A DNA stretch of 64,000 nucleotides from NCBI GenBank assembly GCA_001692895.1, contig KV748176.1:1860001-1924000 (forward strand), given 5' to 3'. A program made the position numbers and the translations under genes. Each line of letters opens with the position of its first letter. Position 1 is the stretch's first letter. The stretch is from Cenococcum geophilum 1.58. Lineage: Eukaryota > Ascomycota > Dothideomycetes > Gloniales > Gloniaceae. Positions 12,548 to 21,889 of this stretch are shown here, piece after piece. A model generated the notes under the pieces. The model saw only the letters and a list, made by a program, of their open reading frames with translations. It was not told where the DNA came from and did no database searches.

Positions 12548-12760
12548 GCGCATTTTGCGGCAAACTGCATAGAGCCTACGTATTTTACAGCAACTTACAG
12601 CAAACTGCATAGAGCCTACGCATTTTATAGCAACTCGCAGCAAACGCGTAGAGCCTGTGTATTTTACACGTTTTGTATATTTTATATATTTTATATATTT
12701 TGCACATTTTGCATATTTTATACATTTTATATTTTGTATATTTTATATTCCTATATAACT
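12548..12760. repeat. T1 left repeats (~43-bp units, then TATATTTTGCA-type stutter)
   Basis: Units around GCAAACTGCATAGAGCCTAC plus a cattttacagcaactt-type part recur at 12548-12670. They are followed by ~10-bp repeats of the CATATTTTAT type to ~12760. Short coding frames here are by-products of the repeats. Confidence 0.7.
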
Positions 12761-12889
12761 ATATAAAATGTAGAGCTATTTATTAAGCAATTAAGATAAG
12801 GGGGATACCCTTTACAAAGGCTCCAAATTATTAATTGGCGGTATTCCTAACGATCTGCTGGCTGTGTACCGATTTCCTAACTAGGCCTA

Positions 12890-13140
12890 GTGCCTGCCTG
12901 CCTGCCTGCCTACCTGTCTATCTGTCTGTCTGTACCCTGCCTATGCCTACCTGCCCTATGCCTACTGTCTATGCCTAACTATCTGTGCCTACCTGTCTGT
13001 GCCTACTGTCTGTGCCTACCTGTCTGTACCTACCTATCTATGCATACCTGTCTATGGCCTAACCTGTCTATACCATACCGTCTGTGCCTACCGTCTGTGC
13101 CTCCTAATCTGTGCTACTGTCTTATGGCCTACCTGTCTGT
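12890..13140. repeat. T1 CCTGCCTGTCTG-type minisatellite
   Basis: Imperfect tandem units of CTGTCTGTGCCTAC and CCTGCCTG run for about 250 bp. It is the reverse-complement counterpart of the AGGTAGGCAGATGCAGAC array in T4. An open frame across it is repeat-driven. Downstream, 13141-13448 is the non-repetitive linker also found inverted in T2 and T4. Confidence 0.8.
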
Positions 13141-13446
13141 AATTTGGGGGGAAAGGTCGGCCCGATCCAAAGGCTCCGCCTGATTTTGATTGATTGATTA
13201 ATCGTATATTAATTCGAATCGTTCTCTACGTGCCCGTTTGCTGGCTGTATATTCGAACGGTGGTCGTCTAGCTCTGGCGACCGGTCCTCAGACTGTGGCT
13301 GCCGTTCTGGTGCCTCCCTAGGGTAGGGAGGATGTAAGGAAGGAAGGGTAAAAAATAAGGTGGGCTACCTAGGGTATATAGATAAGGGGGTACACTTGGC
13401 AGAGGCACGTGTAGAGGCTATCGGGGAATATAGCGGGGACCCGATG

Positions 13447-13750
13447 CAGAGCTTCGTGTAGAGCCTCCGTATGTCGCGCAAAGCCTCGTGCAGAGCCTCT
13501 GTACGTAGAGCTTCGTGTAGAGCTTCGTGCAGAGCTTCGTGTAGAGCCTCCGTATGTAGAGCTTCGCGCAAAGCCTCGTGCAGAGCCTCTGTACGTAGAG
13601 CTTCGTGTAGAGCCTTGTGTAGAGCTTCGTGCAGAGCTTCGTGTAGAGCCTCATGCAGAGCCTTGTGCAAAGCTTCGTGTAGAGCTTCGTGTAGAGCCTC
13701 GTGCAGAGCTTCGTGCAGAGCTTCGCGCAGAGCTTCGTGTAGAGCTTTAT
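13447..13750. repeat. T1 12-bp minisatellite (GAGCTTCGTGTA)n
   Basis: About 25 copies of GAGCTTCGTGTA with variants (CGTGCA, CTCTGTACGTA). Because 12 is a multiple of three and the unit lacks stops in several frames, long frames open on both strands (EALH- and RASC-type repeats). They carry no sign of being genes. Confidence 0.9.
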
Positions 13751-16665
13751 AGTATTTTTATTGCGTTTTTATTGCAGCCGAAAATTAGGGTCTACTTAAG
13801 TCGCAATTTGCGGCAATTTACATGGGTAGCCTATGTATTTGTAGCAAATCGCCGCAAGTTGCCGCAAATCGCTAAAATCGCGACTTACGCAGGTTTTGCA
13901 GACCCCGATTTTCGCTTGCGACAACGTGCCCAAAAAAAAAAAAATCCTGATGTAGGGGTGTAGGGTATTGTTTATATAATATTGAAACGAGCTTAGGGTG
14001 TTTATGAGGCCGAAGGGTATTACTAAGTACTTAAATAGTCCATATTGGGTACGAAATATAGTAAGCTATTTGTCCCCTTTTATAATATAGAGACAGTTAA
14101 ATACAGAGATAATATCAAGCTTTATATAGTAATAAGCCTTACTTAGTTGGTTCAGTATCTCCTATATTAACAGGATCGGATATCGGTTCTTAATAGTAAC
14201 GGCGTTAAGAGCTTAGTAGTCTATATAAAAGCGCAGACCGCCGCCGGGTTTCTTAACAAAGATTACTAGTACGGCTATAGGCAATAAGCTTGCTCTAATA
14301 AATCCTTTACTTAGGTTCTTATCTAAATACTTTTATAGTACTTAGAGTTTGTTTTAGGATATCCCGTATAAGGGTCTAAATCTAGGCTACTTTCCTTCTT
14401 TAAGTATAATCTTATAGTTATATAATTGGTGTTCCGGTAGCTTATCGGCTTCCTTTTATAAGAATACCTCTAGGCGGTTATAGTACTCTACTGGTACCTT
14501 TGTAGCAGGGTTAATATACTTCTTCGGTACTAAGGCCTTCTTAATATTAGCTATAGTAACAGCAAAGATCGTATATTTAGGTTTCTTAGCAAGTTACGCT
14601 AATGGAGTAGCTCTAATTATACGAATATCTAGGGTACCGAGCTCGTTTGGCTCGTCTGTAGTTTCTTATTTAGGTTTAAGTTTAGTATTAGGTACAGAGT
14701 TAGTATTAGATTTAGGTTTGGGTTCTTTAAGTATTCTTTTTATTATAGGATACTAGTCCTTCTAGTAGTTTTATGTGCTAAGCTTAAGTTTCTATTTAGT
14801 TTAGGGCGGTATAGTGCTTAGTAATAACTTATAGAGCTTAGTAGAATTTTCGGATCCTTAGTGGGTGTCAGTGGAATTCTTATGTTAGTAGAATTCGGTG
14901 GAAATCTTACGTTAGTAGAATCTAGTGGATTCTTTAGATTTCAGTTCTGGGTCTAAGCAGCAAGTTATAAAGCACTTCTGCTTATAACGGGAGGCGGTAA
15001 ATAGAAGCTTAAGGTTGTCCTAATTAATAGTTACCTTATATAGCTTCATCTAGGGTTATCTAAGAATCACTAAGTGACTTAGGGTGGTAACGAAAAGCTT
15101 AATCAGTTCTTTGTAGTTTAGGTATTAGAGTCTTAGGGTTACTATATAGGTAATACGGCCTAAGACGGTGCGTTTACCATTAAATCCAAATACGTTAATA
15201 TACCGGTTAAGGGGGGTTAGGGTAAAACCATTATCTTATATAAAGATCTTATTAATAAATCCTATACCGCTAGCTCCTATATTAATTAGGATTCAAACAT
15301 TAGCCTATTAACTATTCTACCAAAGATAACAGTTAATAGTTATACTACGGTCCTAAGAGTCAGAGTTTATAACGTTAAATACATTTAATAAGATCCTGTG
15401 GCAGAGCCGTCCTAAAGAGCGACTTAGCTCCAGGACCTTCCTTTTAAAGGCAATTGGGGTAGGGTTCTTATAGGACGTTAGCTATAGCTTTATCCTTATA
15501 AATAGTGCTTACTAGACGTAGGGGTAGAACTAGATAAAGATCGGGGACGGTAACTAGAAGATTAATATAGTGAACGGCTACTAGTGCTAGCCGTTCGTAA
15601 ATCGTTTCGGGGTATAGGGACAGAGTAGTAGTTTAAGAGGTGGGAGCCACTTCTATATTTAAAGCAGAGGCCTAGCTTAATACATTATTCTTATTTAGAG
15701 GACCCTAATAGGGCGTATTCTAGGGTCCTAGTGTTAATATCTATAGCGTTAGGGTGCTTGGGTTAAGACAATAACTTAGTAGACGTTCGCGGGGTTATTA
15801 TATTATACTAATAAACGGGCTTTAGTATAAGGCGTAGTATATTATTATACCGTTTATTAATAATATTTACGCAGGCGTTAAGAGTTTCTAGGAGGTCTAC
15901 GCCTATTAGAGAGGTTTTTAGTTTAGGGCTTAAGGACTTAACGAGGCTATTAATTAGTGCGGAGTTATTCCAGCCTATTTCCTTTATATAGCAGTTAAAT
16001 TCGGAGAAGTATACTAGGAAACTTTTCTTTTCTTAAGTTATTTAGTTTATCTTTCTTTAAGCGGTGGCTTAGCGGTTTAGGTCACCATATATGGCTTCAA
16101 GAAGTGTAACTAGGCTTTGTACTAAGTTTGGTTAAAGAGGTTTAATAAGGTCAGCTACGTCTCCTCCTAGTTAACTTAGGGCGTAATAGAGTCGGTTGGC
16201 TTCAGTTAGGTAGCAGTTAGCATTACCAGTTAGCTTATTCTTAAGCCGGCTTAAGAATAACTAAAGCTCTCGTCGTTTACTAGTAAATACTAGGGGGTCT
16301 AGTAGTTTCTCGGATCATTTTAGTGCAGTAGTCAGTTCTATAGGGTAAGTAACTACTACTAATTCGGGGCTTATATTCCGCGTGTTTATCTCTAAAGATA
16401 GCGTTCAGTCTTAGGGCCTTAATATAGGCATCTTAAGGATGCAGACTTCTTCTTAAAGTGCTTTAATTAATTATTATTATCGTGCTTCTTATTCGGCTTG
16501 CTATCAAGTTAAAGTGGCTTAGTGCTATACAAGGGCGTCCGTAAAGGACTTCTATATACCTACTAATTGTTCTTAAAGTACAGCTATAATAGCGTCGGCC
16601 GTTACGGGGGCTTTAGGGTTATTCTGCATTTTCGGAGGGTAGTATAAGTTTTTAACGCAACGTAG

Positions 16666-17035
16666 TATTACGGAGTGAGCACAAGCGGTGATAATATATA
16701 GCGAAGTAGGTATTATTAAGCTATATACATAAACTGCGTAATAAAGTCAAAACATTGCGTAAGGAAAGAAGGTAAAAAAACGGGAAGAAAGGGCATATAT
16801 TATTAACTTAGTTGCTTAGTTAATACGTATATAGGCAGAATAGGGTTCAGGTCGTNGTCCTAGCAGAACTTAGCAGAATTTAGTAGAACTTAGCAAAATA
16901 TAGCAGAATGCCGTAGATTGCCGTTAGATTGCCATTAGATTGCCGTTAGATTGCCATTTCGCGGTTAGTCTTTAATTGCTAAGTCGGTAGAAACAGGTAG
17001 ACGTGTGTAAGGTGTCACGGGGGTGTCCCGTGACA
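16666..17035 (-). repeat. Gypsy-B1 5' LTR (370 bp)
   Basis: Plus-strand text starts TATTACGGAGTGAGC and ends GGTGTCCCGTGACA. The end is less mutated than in the partner LTR (CCCGTGACA against CCTATAATA). One ambiguous base lies at 16857. Confidence 0.9.
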
Positions 17036-17040
17036 AGGTC

Positions 17041-17351
17041 TAATTCTATGTTTTATTTTAGTTTGTGGTCCGTAGATATATTTAAGTTCCTTTTTAGGAA
17101 GAAAGGGTAGTTGAGCTTTAGATAATGTTAGCGACTTAGTTAATTAAGGCACGAGCACGGCAAGAGGGACGCGTAAGCCTATATAATTGGATTGCCTATA
17201 AACGAGAATCTAAAGCTAGAGAAAGGAAAGGAGAAGAAGAGCAGCGCCGGTCGAAGTAGGGTTCTTTTATATAGTCCTCTAGTTACATAACCGCAAAGTT
17301 CTGCTAAAGTTCTGCCGCTTTCTGTTAGTGCTATAATACTAGTAACGCCTA
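17041..17351. promoter_or_regulatory. Candidate LTR/leader of Gypsy-C (minus strand)
   Basis: Not RIP-wrecked as heavily as its neighbours. On the minus strand a TATA-like ACTATATAAAAG (17264-17275) is followed by pyrimidine-rich GCTGCTCTTCTTCTCC, as in retroelement LTRs. TGTGGTCC at ~17066 and TATTATAG read from ~17335 could be the edges, but no partner LTR is in the window. It could equally be the 5' flank of the ORF at 17352. Nothing else is visible. Confidence 0.3.
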
Positions 17352-17972
17352 ATGCAAGAGTAAGGTTAGTATATTAAGGATAGGGTAAGAAATAGGGGTA
17401 ATAAGAAAAAGGTTGCTATCTACTATAGAAAGGAGTTTATATATACGCATTAAGTTTTAAAAGAGTATAATATAATACGTTATTAAGTAGGTTACCCTTT
17501 AGGTACCTAGCGGATAGGTAACTAATAGTTACTATAGTAAGGTCTTAGTAGTTCTGGACTATACTAGCCAGCTAATATATCTATTTATTCTAGGTTTAAG
17601 CGTATCTTTATTAACTATAAGCTTACGCCGTAAGAGCTTTATTAGTATTAGTTTAGACCTAATATTAGTGTTAAGCGTTTAAGAATCTCTGCTCTAACTA
17701 CGCCTTATCGTCCTACCCCTATTTTTATGCCTACTTATACGCCTACTAAGGGGTCTAAATTCTATTCTTGTTAGCTATTACTTAGTAGCCTAATAGATAC
17801 TAATTCTACTCCTAAGGGTAAGGTATAGAGGCTTTTTAGATTAGGTATTTAGGATTTATTCTTATATATAGTAGTAATTAAGGACCTTAATTAGGTGCTT
17901 AGAAAGGCCTTAAAAGGCTTTTAGGAAGGGCCTGGGAGCCCTAGAAATAATGTTCCTAATATACATAAATAA
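17352..17972 (+). pseudogene. Relic ORF of 207 codons, unknown product, antisense to Gypsy-C
   Basis: ATG at 17352 to TAA at 17972 is a single uninterrupted frame with no indel; every internal stop is TAA or TAG, as expected if CAA, CAG or TGG were RIPped. Recognisable text includes DRVRNRGNKKKVAIYYRKEF (basic N-terminus), FKRIFINYKLTP, a Pro/Thr-rich middle (TTPYRPTPIFMPTYTPTKG) and a tail FLYIVVIKDLN, VLRKALKGF, EGPGSPRNNVPNIHK. I do not recognise the protein. It lies just past the chromodomain end of Gypsy-C on the opposite strand, tail to tail with pol, the same position as the antisense ORF of Gypsy-A, though the sequences are not alike. Confidence 0.6.
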
Positions 17973-17989
17973 ATAGGAATGCAATTCTA

Positions 17990-18370
17990 GTAAAATGCCC
18001 TATTAACTCTATACTATATATGTAAAAAGGCTAAGGACCAATCCTACCTTAGGCTGTAGCCCTATCCCTATAGTTTCCGGAACCTATTTATTCCATATCT
18101 AATTTAACCTATTTACTCTTTTCGCTAGCTTTCTTTATAGGTCGCGATAACACTATAGTATTAGAGCGCTTTTTATAATTTATAGATTATAGACCTTAGT
18201 CCTAATATTCTTTTAGAATATCTTTATAATAATTAAGGTAATCCTCTAGTTCCTATATAGAGTCCTTAGCGGGCTAGCCTAGCTATTTAACTTTAAATTA
18301 AAGCTTGTTCTTAATAGACTTATAGTATAGTATAGCTTTAACCTTATACCGCTTACCTACTACCTTAGGG
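17990..18370 (-). pseudogene. Gypsy-C pol C-terminus with chromodomain (minus strand)
   Basis: The minus strand from 18370 reads RYKVKAILYYKSIKNKLQFK, then VKLGPAKDS and ELEDYLNYYKDILKEY with TAG/TAA at Trp/Gln positions. This is the chromodomain pattern (VEAILD...KGKLQYLVKWKGY...WEP in the family). It continues the integrase fragment at 26327-26729; the two are separated by Gypsy-A copy 2. The frame runs on past 18000 with a basic tail (RPIKKASEKSK) and may overlap the end of the plus-strand ORF. The left flank of the Gypsy-A target duplication, TAGGG, is 18366-18370. Confidence 0.75.
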
Positions 18371-18795
18371 TGTTACGGACGCTTTAAGTACGATGTTACG
18401 ACTACTTGGAGAAGAGACGGAAGAAGCTAGTTGGTTAATTTAGGCACGGTCTAAAATAGAGCCGATAGAACTATGTGACGAGGAATGGTAACCAAGGTCA
18501 CATAATGTGCTACGTATTAAACGAAAGGAATAAGAGGAACTTACGTTCCTTATGTATAAGACGTATATTACGTACAAAAAGGATTTTATAGGAGTACGGT
18601 TGTATATTTAAGGACCCTTAGTCCCTACCTAGATAGTTCCTTCCTTATAGTAATTCTTAGAATATAATTGGAGTTAATCTATTGGGCAACCACTCCACTA
18701 GTTATTATTACATTGTTAACTTTTATACTTGCATTTCCTACACACCTAGCCCAATAACAAGCCTATTGTAGTTCTTGCTATAAGGTTCCGTTATA
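18371..18795 (+). repeat. Gypsy-A LTR4 (425 bp), U3 variant b
   Basis: Starts TGTTACGGACGC and ends TTCCGTTATA. Between ~18500 and 18580 it has a segment including GGAACTTACGTTCC (an inverted repeat) in place of the ATCTATATA stutter of LTR1-3. Confidence 0.9.
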
Positions 18796-18839
18796 CAATT
18801 ACTACCTAGTTATGGTATCAATATAAGAAGTCGAACAAT

Positions 18840-19990
18840 ATGCTATTAAAAGCAGCCACTACAACGCCATTAATGGCAGCAACTACTTTAAGGACAGGAG
18901 GTAATACTAGTATAGCGGATACTAACTTATAGCAACCTGTAACGGTCGGACAACTATAGGAAATAGTTAACTAGCTAATAGCTAATAATATAGTGTTAAA
19001 AGAAAGACTTAACGGGATAGAAGTAGTAAAGATTAAGCTACTATTAATTGAGAGATTTATAGGAGAGAGGTTAAAGCTTAAAGGATTCCTTACGCAGATA
19101 TATTTTAAGGTCTTATAGGAGGGAGTAAAGTTACCTATACCTGTAGATCGGATAGCCTATATAGGACTATTCTTATTAGGAAAAGCACTTAAGTAGTTTA
19201 AACCTTACCTTATAGAGATACAGGCAAATGAAATGACGACCACTAACTAAGACGTGCGATTTATATTCTTAAGTTAGGAAGGATTCGCAGAATAACTTAC
19301 GCAGATATTTGGAGACCTGGAAGAGAAAACTATAGCGGAAAGAAAACTCTAGAACCTTATATAATAAACTTTAGCAATTAAGTATATAATATAGTTCTAG
19401 ACACTAGTAATATAAGTAAAGTAGAATAATAGGGCGCTTATGGCACAGTATAAATAGGGACTTAAGGCTAAAGTCTAGGACGCGATTATCCTAATAGAAG
19501 ATATGGACACCCTAAGGGAACTAATAGATTAGGTAATTAAGATTAATAATTGGATCTACTAAAGGGAATAGGCTAAGAGAGGCTAGAACAGAGTTCTATA
19601 GTTATATAAGGCGTAGAGTATATAACGATAAAAGCTAAGTTAGAAACTATGGTATGGCGCTAAGCTAATAGACCTAAGTGGTACCAAAGAAGCCTATAAG
19701 AGAGGGAGTAAACTATGGAAACCCAAAGGACAAGGATTAAGTAATTAAAGGTCTAAGGAGTAGAGGCTAAATTAGGGATCTTAATAGCAGAAGATATTTA
19801 GGCGGACTCTATAGCAAGAGAAATGGTTTAAAGAAGGAGCTTATATAAATTGCGGAAAATAGGGTTATTATATTAGAGACTATAAAAGTGGGTAGAGTTA
19901 CTATATAGTAAAAGGCACAAGATTAGCAGACGATATATATATATAAAGGGACGATAATATGCTGCAAGGAATAAAAAAGTGCTTAATTAG
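18840..19990 (+). pseudogene. Gypsy-A copy 2 gag (degenerate)
   Basis: ATG at 18840, 45 bp after the LTR, matches the start used for copy 1. The Gag core (ERLKLKGFLTQIYFKVL, GLFLLGKALK, KPYLIEIQANEM) and the zinc knuckle at ~19847-19890 (NCGK-stop-GYYIRDYKS) are the same as in copy 1 with independent RIP changes. Stops are TAA/TAG. It would form the cytoplasmic particle in a live element. Confidence 0.8.
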
Positions 19991-21889
19991 AAGTTTTGCG
20001 TTTTATTATAATAACGTATACTAAATTTATAAGGACGCTAAGTATGGCGTAAGCTATTAGCTATAGGAGCTAGCACTTATAGAATGCAGAGGAACTAATA
20101 AACCAGTTCGCAGATTGGACATTAAGGACGATAAATTTGACGTAGGCGAAATATTCCATAACGATAAGGTAATAAGGGCCGCTTACTAGGAGCGAGCAGA
20201 CCTTAAAGATGTTATACTAGAGGTAGAGGATAATTCTACTATAGAGTAAGAAACATTAGTAGGGATTGAAACCCTACTAGACACGATGTCTATCGCTTTA
20301 TGAAACGTAAAAGAAGTAGGACAGCGAACCACTTCGGCACTTAATAAAGGTAAAAAGCTAAAGGCTTAAGATTCTTAAGACGAGATAAGAGATAACTAAG
20401 ATTCTTAAGACGAGATAAGGTATACCTAAGGACCTATAACGGACGAAAACTAATAGAGTAGGGTAGTAGCTTAGTTTAGAAATATATAAATAAGCTTGGG
20501 ATANNNNTTNCNNNNAGNATAAGATTCTNAAGACGAGATAAGTNAGATTTAAGACTNTTAAGANAAGATAAGAANACTANNGACGCCTAGTTAGACTAAG
20601 GCGGGAGCTAAGCTTAAGTTAGAAGCAAGCTTAGGATTAAAGAATCTAAAGAACTAAGATTTTAGAGTATAAATAAGGACACCTATAGGTAAGAAGCAAG
20701 GAGCTTCTTTATAGATTAGAGAATCTGCAATATAAATAGTAGTTAGACTAGGAGATAGATATATAGACCCAGAAGACTTACTAGGGGAATGTAGTGTTTA
20801 GCCTAAAGATTAAAAGTTCGATACTAGGATTAAGAAGTAAGATAACTTTAAGGATTAGAGCGCAAGGCGCAAACTAAAAGAAACTATAAAAGAGTTTAGG
20901 CAAAGAATTATTATATAGTAAGAACAGAAACTAAATAAGAGATCTAGTATATTAGGACGTATAAAGGACAAAGCACTAGTACAAAGAATTACTAATAGGC
21001 TGAGAGTAGGTATACTAAGAGCTAAGTAGCTTACTAAACTAGAAAATAAAGAGGATTTAGGGATTCTAACTAGGTTTAAGGAATAACACATAAAGGGTTG
21101 TTATAATGTAGTAATAAGAAGATACTTCCTTACGGATAAGCCGTATATACTCTAGTAGCTATACTAAAAGTAGTATAGGTAGAGGCATAATGATAAGTGG
21201 GAAGATTTCTATATATAGTTGGATGAAAAAGTTATCTAGGACTACCTAATTATAGAAAAGGCCATAACGCATATTAAAGGAGCCTTAATTATGATGTTAA
21301 AGGATCTAGAGGAATATTTAGAGGACTGGAGAAGCGAGAAACGTATCTTAGTACCTGCGAATAAAGTTGTAATGTTTAGATTAGCATAATAAAGGTTTAA
21401 ATTTAGGGATAAAGATAAGCCAAGAGTTAACCTAAAGCACCTAGCATATTATACGTTATCATGGATTACGTATATAGACGATATATATAACATATATAAG
21501 AATCTAAAGGAAAAGAATCGGAAATACCCTATAAGGATGTACTAGATAACAGATAAGTAGTAGTATAGGAATACCAAATATATATATAGATGGCATCCAG
21601 CAGAGGTCCAAAAGAAAGGAAGTTTAGTACTTTAACTAGGAAGATTCCTTATAGAAGAATGCTTAGACGGACGACAGTGGTGGGAATGCCTAGAAAACAC
21701 GTATCTATAGTATATTGAAGATAAAAAGCAAACTAGGCATTAGCCAAAAAGTGAGCTAAGTGCACTAGGATTAAGCAGCTAATAGTTAGAAAAAGTAGAG
21801 GCCTATAGGACTAGAGGGAGCTAGTAGTAGAGCCTTAGACCCTTAAAGGAATTTAAGGACAACACCTGAATTTATGAATTAAATGGTAA

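Larger units (their letters stand above)
12452..13952. mobile_element. T1: TA-flanked element with TIRs and internal minisatellites (1501 bp)
   Basis: Left end CATCAGGAAATTTTTTTTCG and right end (read inward) CATCAGGATTTTTTTTTTTT form terminal inverted repeats. TA flanks both sides (12450-12451, 13953-13954). Comparison with Gypsy-B2 near 37600 shows an uninterrupted target: 'ctaggta' joins 'ggggtgtaggg' once T1 is removed, so TA is a true target duplication. No transposase is seen. Inside, in order: TTTGCGGCAA-rich ends, ~43-bp repeats, an AT-rich stutter, a CTGTCTGTGCCTAC-type array, a linker, and a 12-bp array. TA targets suggest mobilisation by a Tc1/mariner-pogo transposase (inference). 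Confidence 0.85.
9990..16629 (-). pseudogene. Gypsy-B1 gag-pol (degenerate), interrupted at 12452-13952
   Basis: This copy keeps the gag ATG (minus strand, 16629), giving MQNNPKAPVTADAIIAVL; copies B2 and B3 have ATA there. Gag continues with LTGNANCYLTEANRLYYAL and INSLVKSLSPKLKTSLIG. The protease, RT, RNase H and integrase follow leftward. The RT catalytic region on the minus strand at ~12440-12400 reads TTYINDILIYSNNLT, where the family has YIDDI (Asp to Asn). RNase H lies near 11740-11990 and integrase near 10800-11450. Stops are TAA/TAG. A live product would be the cytoplasmic Gag-Pol polyprotein. Confidence 0.85.
9598..17035 (-). mobile_element. Gypsy-B1: complete minus-strand Ty3/Gypsy element, split by T1
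   Basis: Bounded by a 392-bp LTR (9598-9989) and a 370-bp LTR (16666-17035), with a perfect 5-bp target duplication AGGTC at 9593-9597 and 17036-17040. Without T1 it is ~5.9 kb, the size of B3. On the minus strand the order is gag, protease, RT, RNase H, integrase. A purine tract (minus AAAGGGGGGGTAC) abuts the left LTR as PPT. T1 (12452-13952) sits in the RT domain. The two LTRs differ by point changes and one 22-bp unit. Confidence 0.93.

Noticed and set aside
13365..13752. Frames of 78-101 codons on both strands rich in EALH or RASC repeats
   Set aside because: They follow the 12-bp minisatellite of T1; the same effect appears at 28674-29149, 41375-41792 and 53965-54670. Unit length is a multiple of three, so frames stay open by construction.
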